From Takakia lepidozioides (lineage: Eukaryota; Streptophyta; Takakiopsida; Takakiales; Takakiaceae), in NCBI GenBank assembly GCA_030704615.1, contig CM060733.1, forward strand, positions 65,534,001 to 65,598,000: a stretch of DNA of 64,000 nucleotides, read 5' to 3'. The translations under genes and the position numbers were made by a program. How positions within the stretch are numbered: the stretch's first letter is position 1; every line of letters begins with the position of its first letter. Below are positions 55,271 to 64,000 of the stretch, in pieces. Under the pieces are notes generated by a model. That model was given only the letters and a program-made list of their open reading frames with translations. It did not search any database and was not told the origin of the DNA.

Positions 55271-56212
55271 TCACTCATCACAACTCTTACAATACTTGTG
55301 TACATCATTGAACAAAGTAGGCAACCAGTAACCTGCAAGTAGTATCTTTCTACTGGTAGTCTCTTCTCCAAAATGACCTCCAACCACTCCTTTATGAACT
55401 TCCTCCAAAACTTTATTTACTTCATCGTGGTACAAGCATCGTTTAAGTACTCCATCAGGTCCTAGCTTATACATTCTGCCCCCTACCATAGTGTAAGGTA
55501 AAGCCTTGATAGCAATTCTCTTCCTCTGCTCCTTCCCGTAACTAAGTGGGCACTGACCATGAGTAAGGTAGTATCTGATTGGCCACTGCCAATCTAACCA
55601 GTCATCTGCACTTCCCTGTACCTCCACTGCAAATAAACTCGCATCAGGTAGTTGGTCGTCTACTCTTGTGGCGGGCTCTCCTGTTGATAGGCGTGACAAG
55701 TGATCTGCCACAAGATGCAAACGGCCAGGCTTGTAAACAACTTCAAACTCAAACTCGTGCAAGATTATTAACCACCTTGCTATCCTTCCACGTATCAAAG
55801 GCTTGTTCACCAGATAAATCAGAGCCTGATGATCCACATAAAACATAAACTTCCTTTCCAATAGGTAATGCCTGAATTTCTTGACTGCATAAATCATTGC
55901 CAGTGCTTCTCTTTCAGTTGTACCATAGTTCCTTTCAGCACTGTTCATCAACCTACTAGCATAGTACACAGGAGGATCTATGTTTCCTGTAACATTTTGG
56001 GCTAACACTGCTCCCAACATTTCTCCTGAGGCATCACAATGAACATGAAATACTACATGCCAGTGAGGGTTAATCAGCACAGGTGTAGTTGTTACTGACA
56101 AGGTAAGTTCCTCAAAAGCCTGTTGGCATTCAACTGTCCATGCAAACACTGCATCTTTCTTCAAAAGGTGGTGGAGAGGCTTTAATGGCCTCTGTCTTTC
56201 TGGGATCCACAA
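55271..56212 (-). pseudogene. Ty3/gypsy element C: RNase H and integrase zinc finger
   Basis: KPLHHLLKKDAVFAWTVECQ begins the RT connection. RNase H follows with HCDASGEMLGAVL (catalytic Asp), YGTTEREALAMIYAVKKFRH (catalytic Glu) and FYVDHQALIYLVN (Asp). Then come ARWLIILHEFEFEVVYKPG and the integrase finger (EVHKGVVGGHFGEETTSRKI, YCKSC). Between RT and this frame some 25-30 residues that connect the domains (usually FLGLVGYYRRFI-like) are deleted, with a frame change at about 56190. Confidence 0.85.
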
Positions 56213-56816
56213 GAAGTCCCCTCTTACACACTATGTGTTCCAAAAGTACCCTTGAGTTCACACAGAAAGTACACTTCTCTGGATTCAGGCCCAGACCTCT
56301 CATCCTGCATCTGGCCAAACATAACTCCAATTTATGCAAGTGCTCACTCTTAGAGCTGTACACACTGAAATCATCTAAGAACACCTGCATGAAATCATCC
56401 AGATACTCATGGAAAGATTCACTTATCACTCTCTGAAAGGTTGCTGGTGCATTACAAAGTCCAAAAGGCATGACTTTGTATGCATAAGCACCCCAGTCTG
56501 TGATGAAAGTTGTCTTTCCCTGGTCTTCTTCTGCCATTTGCACTTGGTTATACCCATTGAAGCCATCCATGAATGAGTACATCTCATGGCCTGCCACAAT
56601 GTCCAGTACCGCTTCTGTGAATGGTAAAGGGAAATGATCTTTCTTTGTACAAGCATTCAACTTCTTATAGTTCACACAAACTCTCAGTTTACCATTCTTC
56701 TTGGGAACTATCACAATGGGTGACAACCAAGTTGTATACTCTATCGGGTATATAAACTTAGCCTCAGCCAACTTCTTGATCTCTCCCCCAACCTTCTGTG
56801 CATAGTTGGGATTCAT
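56130..56816 (-). pseudogene. Ty3/gypsy element C: reverse transcriptase
   Basis: RT blocks: FIYPIEYTTWLSPIVIVPKK, LRVCVNYKKLNACTKKDHFP, YSFMDGFNGYNQVQMAEED (catalytic Asp), MPFGLCNAPATFQRVI, QVFLDDFSVYSS (catalytic pair), LGLNPEKCTFCV and LLEHIVCKRGL. The frame is open for 228 codons, in a different frame from the gag-protease frame upstream (change near 56790). Confidence 0.88.
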
Positions 56817-58827
56817 TCTGTACCTTGCCTATTTGATTGGTACTGACCCTGTTCCAGTTCAATCTTATGCTGACAGATCTAGGTGGTATCCATTTCAGAT
56901 CCTCATAGCTCCAAGCAAATACATCTCTGTATTTGATGAACAGACTCTTAGCTTCCTCAAAGAATTCTGGCTCCAAGTCAGCCCCTACCTTCACCATTCT
57001 CGGTTCCTCTTCAGTTCCCACATTCACTTCTCTCACCTGCTCATCAGCTGTGATTGTCCAACCAGTCACCACTTCATCCTGTAAACTCACAGTGGCTGGT
57101 TCCTCTAGGATTTCCATTTTTCCCTCCCTTTCTTCATAAAAATGTGGTGGGTAGCTGCTTGTCTCCCCTTCAATTGGTGTTGTTGTTACTACACCACAAC
57201 AGATACCTTTTAAACAACTTAGGCCTTCCAGTTGCATCTCTGCAACCTGCTCCCACTCTGGGTGTGCAGCGAACAGGGTAGCTTCCTGCTCCTCATCAAG
57301 TCCTCCCCTCCAGTCATACTCCCTGACCCCTCGAGGTCGTCTCGTAGCAGGTAGTCTACTAGATTTCTTAGTGGTGATTTGTATCTTGTGCATCCCATCA
57401 TGCATAGTTAGTAACTGGGAATTCCAGTCATGGAATACCCTGGCCTGTTTCAGCCACGGTCGACCCAGCAATAAGGAGTATGCTTCCAAGACATCATCCA
57501 TTTTCAACACAGTTACTGTGATCTTAAAGATCATCTTTTGAATCTGTATCTTAACTCCTCTTATCAATCCCAATGGCTGAACACTTCTTTGATCTGCCAT
57601 TGTTACTATGAATGGGGCTAGTTTCATGTTACTTAGACCAAGCTTCTGCCTTAATTGGTCTGTCATGATATTCACTCTAGAGCCTCCATCTATCAGTACA
57701 TCAGTTAGATCTGTGCTTCCAATTCTCAATTGGATTACTGGCATAGAATCATCAAAGTCCATGACTATTTCTCGCCCTTCCGGCTTCACATTATAACTGG
57801 TCACTTTGCTGTTCAAGTCTGTGTTCCCTGTCACATGGGCAATCTGATTGATTGCTTGATACAGCCTGTGCCTACAATAAGGTGCCACAGCCAATAACTG
57901 TCCAATGGTAATCTCCGCTTTGGACTGGCATATTACTTCAGCCAAAGTCCCTTCATTACTCTGCATTTCTGCAACTTCTTTCTTCCCTTCATCCTCACTC
58001 ACTTCCTCTTCTCTTTCAGAATAAGAGGAATCTGCCATAGGAATATCAGTACTCTTCTGCATTTCCCTTATGGTATCTGCCACTTCCTTGTGCAGTTCCT
58101 TCTCATCTCTCCAAGCCTCATCATCTTCAGGCACATCACTGCCATCTTCATTATCATCACCTTCCTCATCTACTGGAGGTATTAATTTAGCTTTGCTTCT
58201 GGTTACTATCATTGTACTTACTTCTGGTACAACACATGGCCTAACCATGTGAGCTGCCACCATTGGGCCCTCATTCACAGGAGCTCTCATCTCATTCTGG
58301 TGTCTAATCCAGAATGAACAGGTTGCCTTGCGATGTCCTGCCTGATTACAATAGTAACACAGTTCTTCACCATTGGGTCCTCGCCCTTGGTATGCTCTAG
58401 GATTATTTCTGTAATCCTGATTCCCTGGCTGGTAATTCCCCCTTGGATTACCTTGATAGTTGCCTTTGGAATTTCCTTGGTAATTCCCTCTTGGATTACC
58501 TCTCCCTTCCATACCATTGTTATAACCACCAGGCCTACCATAGTGGTCCTGATCATTGTTTCTTCTTGGCTGGGGCTGCACTTGATGCACCCTTACTTGC
58601 CTAGGTTCTTTTGCAGCAATCCTTCTGTTGTAATAACAATTCTCAGTAGAATGGTTATCCATTTTACAGATAGTACAGTGTTTCTCCTTCATGTGGCATT
58701 CAGCTGTGGTATGGCCTTCATTCTGGCATTTTGCACACCAAACACCCTTCCTCCAATGTGTTGCAGCCTTTGTGGCATACTTCTTTAAAATTTCTTCCAA
58801 TCTTCTCTTAGAGTTATCCCTCTTCAA
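56764..58827 (-). CDS. Ty3/gypsy element C: zinc knuckles and protease
   Basis: 687-codon frame. CCHC motifs CAKCQNEGHTTAEC, CTICKMDNHSTENC and CYYCNQAGHRKATC. Then an acidic region and the aspartic protease (VLIDGGSRVNIMTDQL, with DGG as active site, as in several plant Ty3 elements; LLGRPWLKQARVFHDW as the second loop). It ends with the linker to RT (YRDVFAWSYEDLKWIPPRSV). The only longer uninterrupted piece of the element. Confidence 0.85.
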   Translation of the reverse strand: MKRDNSKRRLEEILKKYATKAATHWRKGVWCAKCQNEGHTTAECHMKEKHCTICKMDNHSTENCYYNRRIAAKEPRQVRVHQVQPQPRRNNDQDHYGRPGGYNNGMEGRGNPRGNYQGNSKGNYQGNPRGNYQPGNQDYRNNPRAYQGRGPNGEELCYYCNQAGHRKATCSFWIRHQNEMRAPVNEGPMVAAHMVRPCVVPEVSTMIVTRSKAKLIPPVDEEGDDNEDGSDVPEDDEAWRDEKELHKEVADTIREMQKSTDIPMADSSYSEREEEVSEDEGKKEVAEMQSNEGTLAEVICQSKAEITIGQLLAVAPYCRHRLYQAINQIAHVTGNTDLNSKVTSYNVKPEGREIVMDFDDSMPVIQLRIGSTDLTDVLIDGGSRVNIMTDQLRQKLGLSNMKLAPFIVTMADQRSVQPLGLIRGVKIQIQKMIFKITVTVLKMDDVLEAYSLLLGRPWLKQARVFHDWNSQLLTMHDGMHKIQITTKKSSRLPATRRPRGVREYDWRGGLDEEQEATLFAAHPEWEQVAEMQLEGLSCLKGICCGVVTTTPIEGETSSYPPHFYEEREGKMEILEEPATVSLQDEVVTGWTITADEQVREVNVGTEEEPRMVKVGADLEPEFFEEAKSLFIKYRDVFAWSYEDLKWIPPRSVSIRLNWNRVSTNQIGKVQNESQLCTEGWGRDQEVG

Positions 58828-59610
58828 CTTTTCCTTCTTCTTACTCTTCCTCTTGAGCTCTTGTTCTTCTTCCTCATCTGACTCATCCTCAGAGTCCTCA
58901 TCATCCCTTTTCTATCTCCTGAGCATTTCCAATTGCTCAATTCTGTTAGCTGTTTCAAATGCCTCCTCCACCGTATTATGGGGTAACATATCCACTTTCT
59001 TTTGCAACTCTGGTCTTAGCCCACTCACAAACCAAGTCTTTTGTAAACCTGGTGCTGGTACAGCAGCCAGCTTTTTCATCATCAATTCCATTTTTTTCAT
59101 ATACTCCTCAACAGTTTCATGCTTCTTTTGCTTTAACTGTTGTAAACTTCCATACACTTCATCCTCAATTTTACTTGTCCTGAACCTATTTCGGAATGTT
59201 GTATTCAAGCCATTCCAGGTTAGGAAACGATTATCAGGGAATCTTGCATATCATTCACTTGCTTTCTTTATAAGTGAACAAGGAAACAGTCTCATCTTGG
59301 CATCATCGCCATTCTCATTGTTCATAATACACATGTGCTCAAATTAGCTAATGTGTACATCAGGATCCCCTATTCCTGAATATATTGGAAAATGTGGTTT
59401 TGCCCGTGTTGGTTGTAACGCCATCTGTGGCCCTACCCCCTGCCCACTGACAGGTGCTGGCCCCCTTGCTGGTGCTGGTCCTTGAGGACCGGTTGTAGTT
59501 GTGGTGGAACTTCCAGCAAGTGCTGGCCCCTGAGCACTCCCTGCTACTGGCCCCACTATATTCACAGTATTCCCAGCTCCAGTTGCACTACTTCCCACAC
59601 TCCCTGTTCC
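58828..59610 (-). pseudogene. Ty3/gypsy element C: gag N-terminal part, truncated
   Basis: On the minus strand from 59598: a Gly/Ser/Pro-rich leader, FPIYSGIGDPDVHIS, a stop, FEHMCIMNNENGDDAKMRLF, then the frame 59208-58912 (ETVEEYMKKMELMMKKLAAV, VDMLPHNTVEEAFETANRIE). Sequence identity to element B gag is very high. The 5' side ends abruptly at 59615, where a terminus-like sequence begins, so this element was probably cut by, or has been joined to, another mobile element. Confidence 0.8.
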
Positions 59611-59614
59611 CCCA

Positions 59615-59720
59615 GGGGGGTGCTATTCCGTGAGCCCGGAGGCGTGAGCCTGTGAGCCCAGGAAAGCGTGAGCCCAGCACAGGCTCACGCCACGTCAGCA
59701 TGCAAACAGTGTCTATTTCC
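59615..59720 (+). repeat. Terminus-like sequence with GTGAGCC repeats, 3' side of the methyltransferase gene
   Basis: GGGGGGTGCTATTCCGTGAG (59615-59634), then repeats of GTGAGCC(C) and one inverted GGCTCAC, and twice ATTTCCGCGG (59708-59760). It resembles the ends at 34843, 42872 and 48237 (CTATTTCATGAGC) with YRTGAGC variation. It faces right, towards the gene at 60.1-64.0 kb. Confidence 0.5.
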
Positions 59721-60126
59721 GCGGATGTCACCTATTTCCGAGTGGTGTCACCTATTTCCGCGGGTTGATTTGGGTAGAATTGAGAATGCCTAAACAGTTT
59801 TTGATGAGGTGGACTTCACCGTGATGGATTCACCAACCATTCTTCTAGCAGGAATAGTTTGGGGACCAACTAGCAAATGATGCGAGGATGCTCTACACGA
59901 ACTAAAGTGGTTTGTTTGTTTTCGCAATGTACTTAAGTCTGTGAGGTCCACAAAACACCAAATAGATTGAAGGAACAATCTAGGCAGTCCATGCAACCCC
60001 CATCTCCAACAATAGTTTGTAACCATGAATGTGAATTCCACGCACACATTGCAAACAGGACAACAAGGATACACAACCATCCCATTTCAAATTTGGCCCA
60101 GAATTAAACCAAAAGAAAACTTCATA

Positions 60127-61907
60127 TCAAGTGTTGCAGTCATCACAATCAGTGTCCACCTCCTGTGCTATGTCATCTACAAAGATTCTGGCCCCAACAC
60201 CACGTGTTCTACGAAGGCCGTCGTAAGGTGGACTCGGAGTCCCATGAACGGACATGCTTGCTGCGAGTGCCTCCGCATAGACAGGTAGCACGCAAGACCG
60301 AGGAGGACTGCAAACAAGTCCAAATAGGTGTGATAGCCCTGTAGGGCAAGTGGAAACACGCGGACTCCTGCACATGTCCACAAAACCCAATTTTTAACAC
60401 AATGATGCAATGCACAAGTCCAACAAAGAGGATGTCTCCAATGTGCACTTTGCCTCAAGAACAGCGATTCTCGATATTGAAACAACAATGCAAGCATGCA
60501 AAGGTTGAACTTACTCACAGGCAAAGTCGGAGTCCAGCTCCTTGTCAGAAGTCTCCTCTGTATCAGTATCAACGGGACGGGGCTTCGGAAGGACTTGAGA
60601 AGTGTGTCCACCCAAACCCATCAGGAGGTTCTTGTAAATCTCAGCATCCCCTTCAATCCCAAAGAGATGTCGCGCACTGGCCTTGCAAGCGTGGTAAGAA
60701 GCACCTGCAATGGAATAGAATGAATGAAGAAGACATTGAAGACACATTCGGAACGGTGGGAAGTGCTGAAAGTGCAAGCTCAATCAAACCTCATGAAATG
60801 TGAATGTTGAAGAGACGAACCTGTGCCCATCGACAAATCCAGAACTCTGGCGTCTGTGTAGGTGCAGCACTCCACAATCGTTTGAATGAAAGCTGGGCTC
60901 CTCTCCCTCGCCCCTCTCCAAGGAACCCCATTCCCCCTTCGCAAGCACACGTTGCTGTCGACGTAGTTGTGATGCATGTCATCCGTGGGGGGATCTGTCC
61001 TGTCATCTATGAACTTGGCCCCATGAGTGATGGCAAACTTGGTAATGCCGGCCGGAGTCGTTTGTGGATGCACCCGGACGAGACAAACAGCTTCAAATAG
61101 ACGAGTCTGCGAACATGACATCCACAAGGAACTAAGAAGCAAAAAAAAATCGGGCCCCTACATATGAGTTCGAGCGACCTATACAACCCCATCCGAGAAC
61201 AACCAAGAAGAGGAAGAAGAAGGCAAACTCACCATCTCTCCCGGACGATCCCCCTTCGTAAGGTACATGCTATTCACACAATTCCATGTCTTCACGACTC
61301 TCATGCCCGAGGCTTTCAAATAGCTGGAAAGTGCACGGCGACACCGACCGTCGATGGACTGGATGAGCACCAAAACACCTGCATCGGACAAGAAGAAGTT
61401 GCAAAAGGAGAAAACCCACCGCCAGTAGCGCTCATCAAAAGCATTCCAACCCGGACAAGCACCCGATGGAGGGATATCCGGGACTGCCAACCCATCAGGG
61501 ATGTCCAAGATGATGAGTTCGGCTGCATATGGCTTCTCCTTCCCGTTCACCCAGGATTTGGTCATTTTAGCCTGCAAACAAAAATACAATGGAATTCTCA
61601 CAAGTTTAGAAACGATCCATGCCCACAGCAGACAAAAACAACAGAAGCCACAGAACCCAAAGAGAACACGCACCGTGCTGAGGAACTGCACAATCCTGTC
61701 CCACACTGGTGATGGCTTGCCCTTGTAATCAGATTTCTTCGACTCCATCATGGCAAGGAACCCGACGTTGGCCATCTCCAACCTGGTTGGGCGAATGACC
61801 CTCGTGGAATGTTCCACTGCATGGTACGAGTCCTTGGGATCAACCACCCCCTTGTTTTTTCTCCCGGATCCCCTACCATGCGGTGGAGTCTGCTGGACAT
61901 GCTCCAC
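60127..61907 (-). CDS. Beta-class DNA methyltransferase-like domain (3' exons of ParB-methyltransferase gene)
   Basis: Exons on the minus strand, all with GT-AG introns and consistent phase: about 61907-61674, 61571-61233, 61106-60821, 60704-60515 and 60367-60127 (stop TGA). The protein has ELIILDIPDG (motif IV position, normally D/S-PP-Y/W/F), LSDAGVLVLIQSIDG, NCVNSMYLTKGDRPGE and GVPWRGARERSPAFIQTIVE. Splicing 60821 to 60704 restores motif I: LDLSMGTG then ASYHACKASARHLFGIEGD. The order IV before I, about 180 residues apart, is that of beta-class amino-methyltransferases (N6-adenine or N4-cytosine). The tail is acidic (DTDTEETSDKELDSDF). The first intron boundary (near 61890-62010) is not certain. 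Probably acts on nuclear DNA; activity is doubtful because of the unusual DIPDG. Confidence 0.65.
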
Positions 61908-62740
61908 AGGGCCAATATCTGCAACACTTCCTGCCCTTGTGCCACCTTCCCTCTACCCCTTCCCTTCCCAACAACACCAGCAACATCTTTTCCCTTTGCC
62001 TTTCTTCCTCTACCTGGGGTATCCTGAGCGGGAGGCTCCTTCTCTGCAAGAGTCCTCAAATTTCGTTCCTGAATGTCGAGGTCGGCTGTTGCGGCAGTGG
62101 CTGCAATACGGTCATTCTCTCTCCTCAAAGACACCTCTGGAGCTGGGGTCTCAGAAGAGGGCAATCCAAATACCAACCACAAGAAGAAAGATGGTCTGGG
62201 CCCCAGTCATGCAAGATCCCAGTAGTAAACATGGTCTAGTTGCCAGCAGGGACAAGCCACAGGTCCACGAAATCCGGATGTTTGTCAGGCAATTCTCTTC
62301 CAGGAGAACAAACTTTATGTACCTGCAGCAACAGAGACAGCCTCATTTTACAATGGAAATATTGTGTGGCAACTTTTCCATCACACCAGGAAGACCCCCT
62401 TCAACAGTATGCCACACAACACATTGCAGCCACAGCACAAATAAGTAGTGCAAGAGTGTGCACCTGTAAAGGCATCATTTCCAGGCTTCCTCTCCTTTTT
62501 CTTGCTGGTCCAGCTCATTTGTTCGACTGATGCCACCCTCCTTGCTGAACTCTCTAAAGAAACAAGAGTGCCACACTGTGGCTCTCCATTTCCTCATGTA
62601 TGCTTCGAAGGACACCTTCGGTGCTATCATACTGATGCCATAGTCAGCCAGCTGAGTATGCAGAACCGATCTGCCCTTTCTTCCAACTGCAAAACAATAC
62701 AAATGCAAGAATGAACCCAAAAGCAATCACAGCGAATGTA
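61908..62740 (-). CDS. Middle exons of the ParB-methyltransferase gene (boundaries unresolved)
   Basis: Minus-strand coding pieces. One lies after a good acceptor (TTTTGCAG, 62687): QLADYGISMIAPKVSFEAYM, RKWRATVWHSCFFREFSKEG, followed in another frame by TSKKKERKPGNDAFT (basic cluster). One starts after GCTGCAG at 62323, readable as KFVLLEENCLTNIRISWTCG or as VHKVCSPGRELPDKHPDFVD. One is in 62182-62010 (SLRRENDRIAATAATADLDI, EKEPPAQDTPGRGRKAKGK). The frames do not join smoothly, so there is either unresolved splicing or one-base errors. Confidence 0.35.
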
Positions 62741-62805
62741 AGAGGCAATAGAAAGATAAGGACAGGAAAAGAGAAAAGACAGTGACACAGGGAAGGACAT
62801 CACAC

Positions 62806-63246
62806 CTGGCTCCAGTAAGTGGCATTGTGAAGCCAGGTGTCCAGCACATTGTCACTGACAGGAATGACACGCTGGGTCTTCTTCTCTTTCTCCGGCCTTG
62901 GGAACATGTGGGTATCCCTAACTGTGGGATCGGAGTTCCATATCTGCAGCCACTTCACCTTTTGTTCTGGAGACACAACGGCGGTAGACAACCTGTGCAA
63001 CTTCTCCTGGGCCATTTCTGGCTTGCCTGGCTTGTTATAATGGTTTTTTATCTCCAGGAGAAACTGCGGTCCGAATGATGGGTCGGCAATTCTCAACTGC
63101 TTCACGAAAGCACTCATTATAGTCCTTCTTGTAGCGGTCATCTCTTTCTGGATGCGACTCTCAACCCCCTTTGTTGTCCTTCTCTCCTCAGGGGTAGAGC
63201 TGTAGTATTCCAGTTTGCCACGCTCCCCTGCATCTGCAATGTCTTG
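62806..63246 (-). CDS. Internal exon of the ParB-methyltransferase gene, helical
   Basis: A clean 441-nt exon in phase 0 (acceptor CCTTGCAG before 63246, donor CAG/GTGTGA after 62806). It encodes 147 residues: QDIADAGERGKLEYYSSTPE, EERRTTKGVESRIQKEMTAT, SAFVKQLRIADPSFGPQFLL, KWLQIWNSDPTVRDTHMFPR and so on. Mostly helical by composition, with no domain recognised. It lies between the ParB-like and the methyltransferase-like parts. Confidence 0.55.
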
Positions 63247-63350
63247 CTGCAAGGGAATGCAAGAGAGTTGCATCAGCACAAGGTCAAGGGAAACAAACAG
63301 AAACAAACATGTGGAATATGGAAGACCAGATGAAGGAAGATGTATCTCAC

Positions 63351-64000
63351 TGTGTACATGTACTCCATGAAAGCCTCACGGGTCAACGAGTACCACGTTT
63401 CCGATGTCTTGGAGCTTTGCACTTCTTGTACATCTCCGCTGAAAGGATGGTCTTGAAGTTGGTCAAGGGCATCTGCCCTATCCTTTGTATCCTATACAGT
63501 GTGTGAACCAAACTCGTTTTGACATGCGATGTCTCCGTTCCTCTGCAGAATGATATCTGCAAGTCAGAATGAAATTCAAGGTCTTCAATCAAAGAAGAAC
63601 GGAACCACAAGTGGAACATGTAGAATGAGAAACCAACCTGTTCACATCATTCATTGCCATCAGAAGACCCATCATGTTCCCGTCACAATCCAGCACCATC
63701 GATCGAACAGAGTAATGCCACTCTTCCTTCTGTGAGTGCAGCCTCCCAATGACAGCCATCCATGCAAGCAAGCGGTGGTTCCCATCCCAAACGTGAAACA
63801 TCTTTCCCGAGAATCCCTGGGTGGAAGGTTTCCTGGAGAGAAGAATTTCGAAGGATTCGTTCAGCTGTCTCCAAATGGGGTCCCAGGAGTCCACGATTGA
63901 CTGATCCACGAGGAGCTCATTACCTTTGGAATCCCTAGTAGAAACGTAAAAGACTGCGGATCCATCCAAATACCCATGCACAAACTCGGCCTCCAGCTTG
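63351..64000 (-). CDS. ParB-like N-terminal domain (5' partial) of the ParB-methyltransferase gene
   Basis: The gene runs out of the window at 64000. Exon 63999-63638 encodes EFVHGYLDGSAVFYVSTRDS, VDQSIVDSWDPIWRQLNESF and FHVWDGNHRLLAWMAVIGRL, then SVRSMVLDCDGNMMGLLMAM-NDVN. The v-DG-HR--A motif followed by a V-V-D strand and a helix ending in N-x(1-2)-R is the signature of ParB/Srx-like nuclease folds. Donor AACAG/GTTGGT at 63637 (phase 2). The next exon, 63556-63351, reads YHSAEERRHRMSKRVWFTHC and later TWYSLTREAFMEYMYT, but needs a one-base frame change near 63478. In bacteria and phages ParB-like domains are often joined to DNA methyltransferases, which agrees with the downstream exons. 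Confidence 0.55.

Noticed and set aside
60127-64000. Bacterial contamination or a restriction-modification locus
   Set aside because: The coding sequence needs GT-AG introns with matching phases to complete motif I, there is no restriction enzyme gene, and a decayed relative lies within plant-type repeats in the same window.

Overview
The window looks like nuclear DNA of a streptophyte plant, most likely a charophycean green alga such as Chara; this placement is an inference. The reasons are: split genes with GT-AG introns, plant organelle-type PPR-DYW protein remnants, Ty3/gypsy, LINE, Helitron and MULE/SWIM transposons, and very repeat-rich intergenic DNA. There are no operons, rRNA genes or convincing tRNA genes. 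Nearly every reading frame is interrupted by single-base frame breaks or nonsense codons, so most of the content is decayed mobile DNA.

Layout, left to right. 1-3.1 kb: MULE-type transposase with a C-terminal SWIM zinc finger, entering from the left edge. 3.1-3.8 kb: C-terminal tail resembling a C5-cytosine methyltransferase-like domain. 4.1-5.0 kb: two unrecognised coding fragments. 5.3-11.5 kb: a scrambled block of PPR fragments bracketed by AGTCATGACT-rich repeats. 11.5-15.5 kb: decayed Ty3/gypsy element (plus strand). 16.2-18.3 kb: Helitron Rep fragment (minus). 18.5-20.85 kb: tandem array of about 255-360 bp units carrying a Pol III B-box-like motif. 20.9-24.8 kb: mostly without recognisable genes. 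24.8-26.6 kb: PPR-E-DYW gene remnant (minus). 26.6-28.4 kb: head-to-tail LINE tails, then a near full-length LINE (28.7-33.3 kb).

34.84-48.24 kb is bounded by a 24-bp perfect inverted match and holds a second SWIM-transposase copy, a satellite of about 45 palindromic units (36.75-40.3 kb), a decayed copy of the ParB/methyltransferase-like gene (40.6-42.75 kb), a LINE ORF1 (43.0-44.2 kb) and a gag-only Ty3 relative with a coiled-coil ORF (44.3-47.9 kb). 49.9-51.5 kb is a second palindrome-based satellite of 14 units; 51.5-53.6 kb is simple-sequence DNA with hairpins. 54.4-59.6 kb is a Ty3/gypsy polyprotein (minus strand).

The most interesting locus is at 60.1-64.0 kb on the minus strand. It is an intron-containing gene that appears to combine a ParB-like N-terminal domain (a WDGNHRLLAW motif) with a beta-class DNA methyltransferase fold (conserved LDIPDG in the motif IV position, then LDLSMGTG as motif I across a precisely placed intron). 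A decayed relative lies at 40.6-42.75 kb. In both cases the 3' end of the gene lies close to the same terminus-like sequence (CTATT-YRTGAGC). This suggests, without proving it, a transposon family that carries a bacterial/phage-style ParB-methyltransferase protein in a plant genome.
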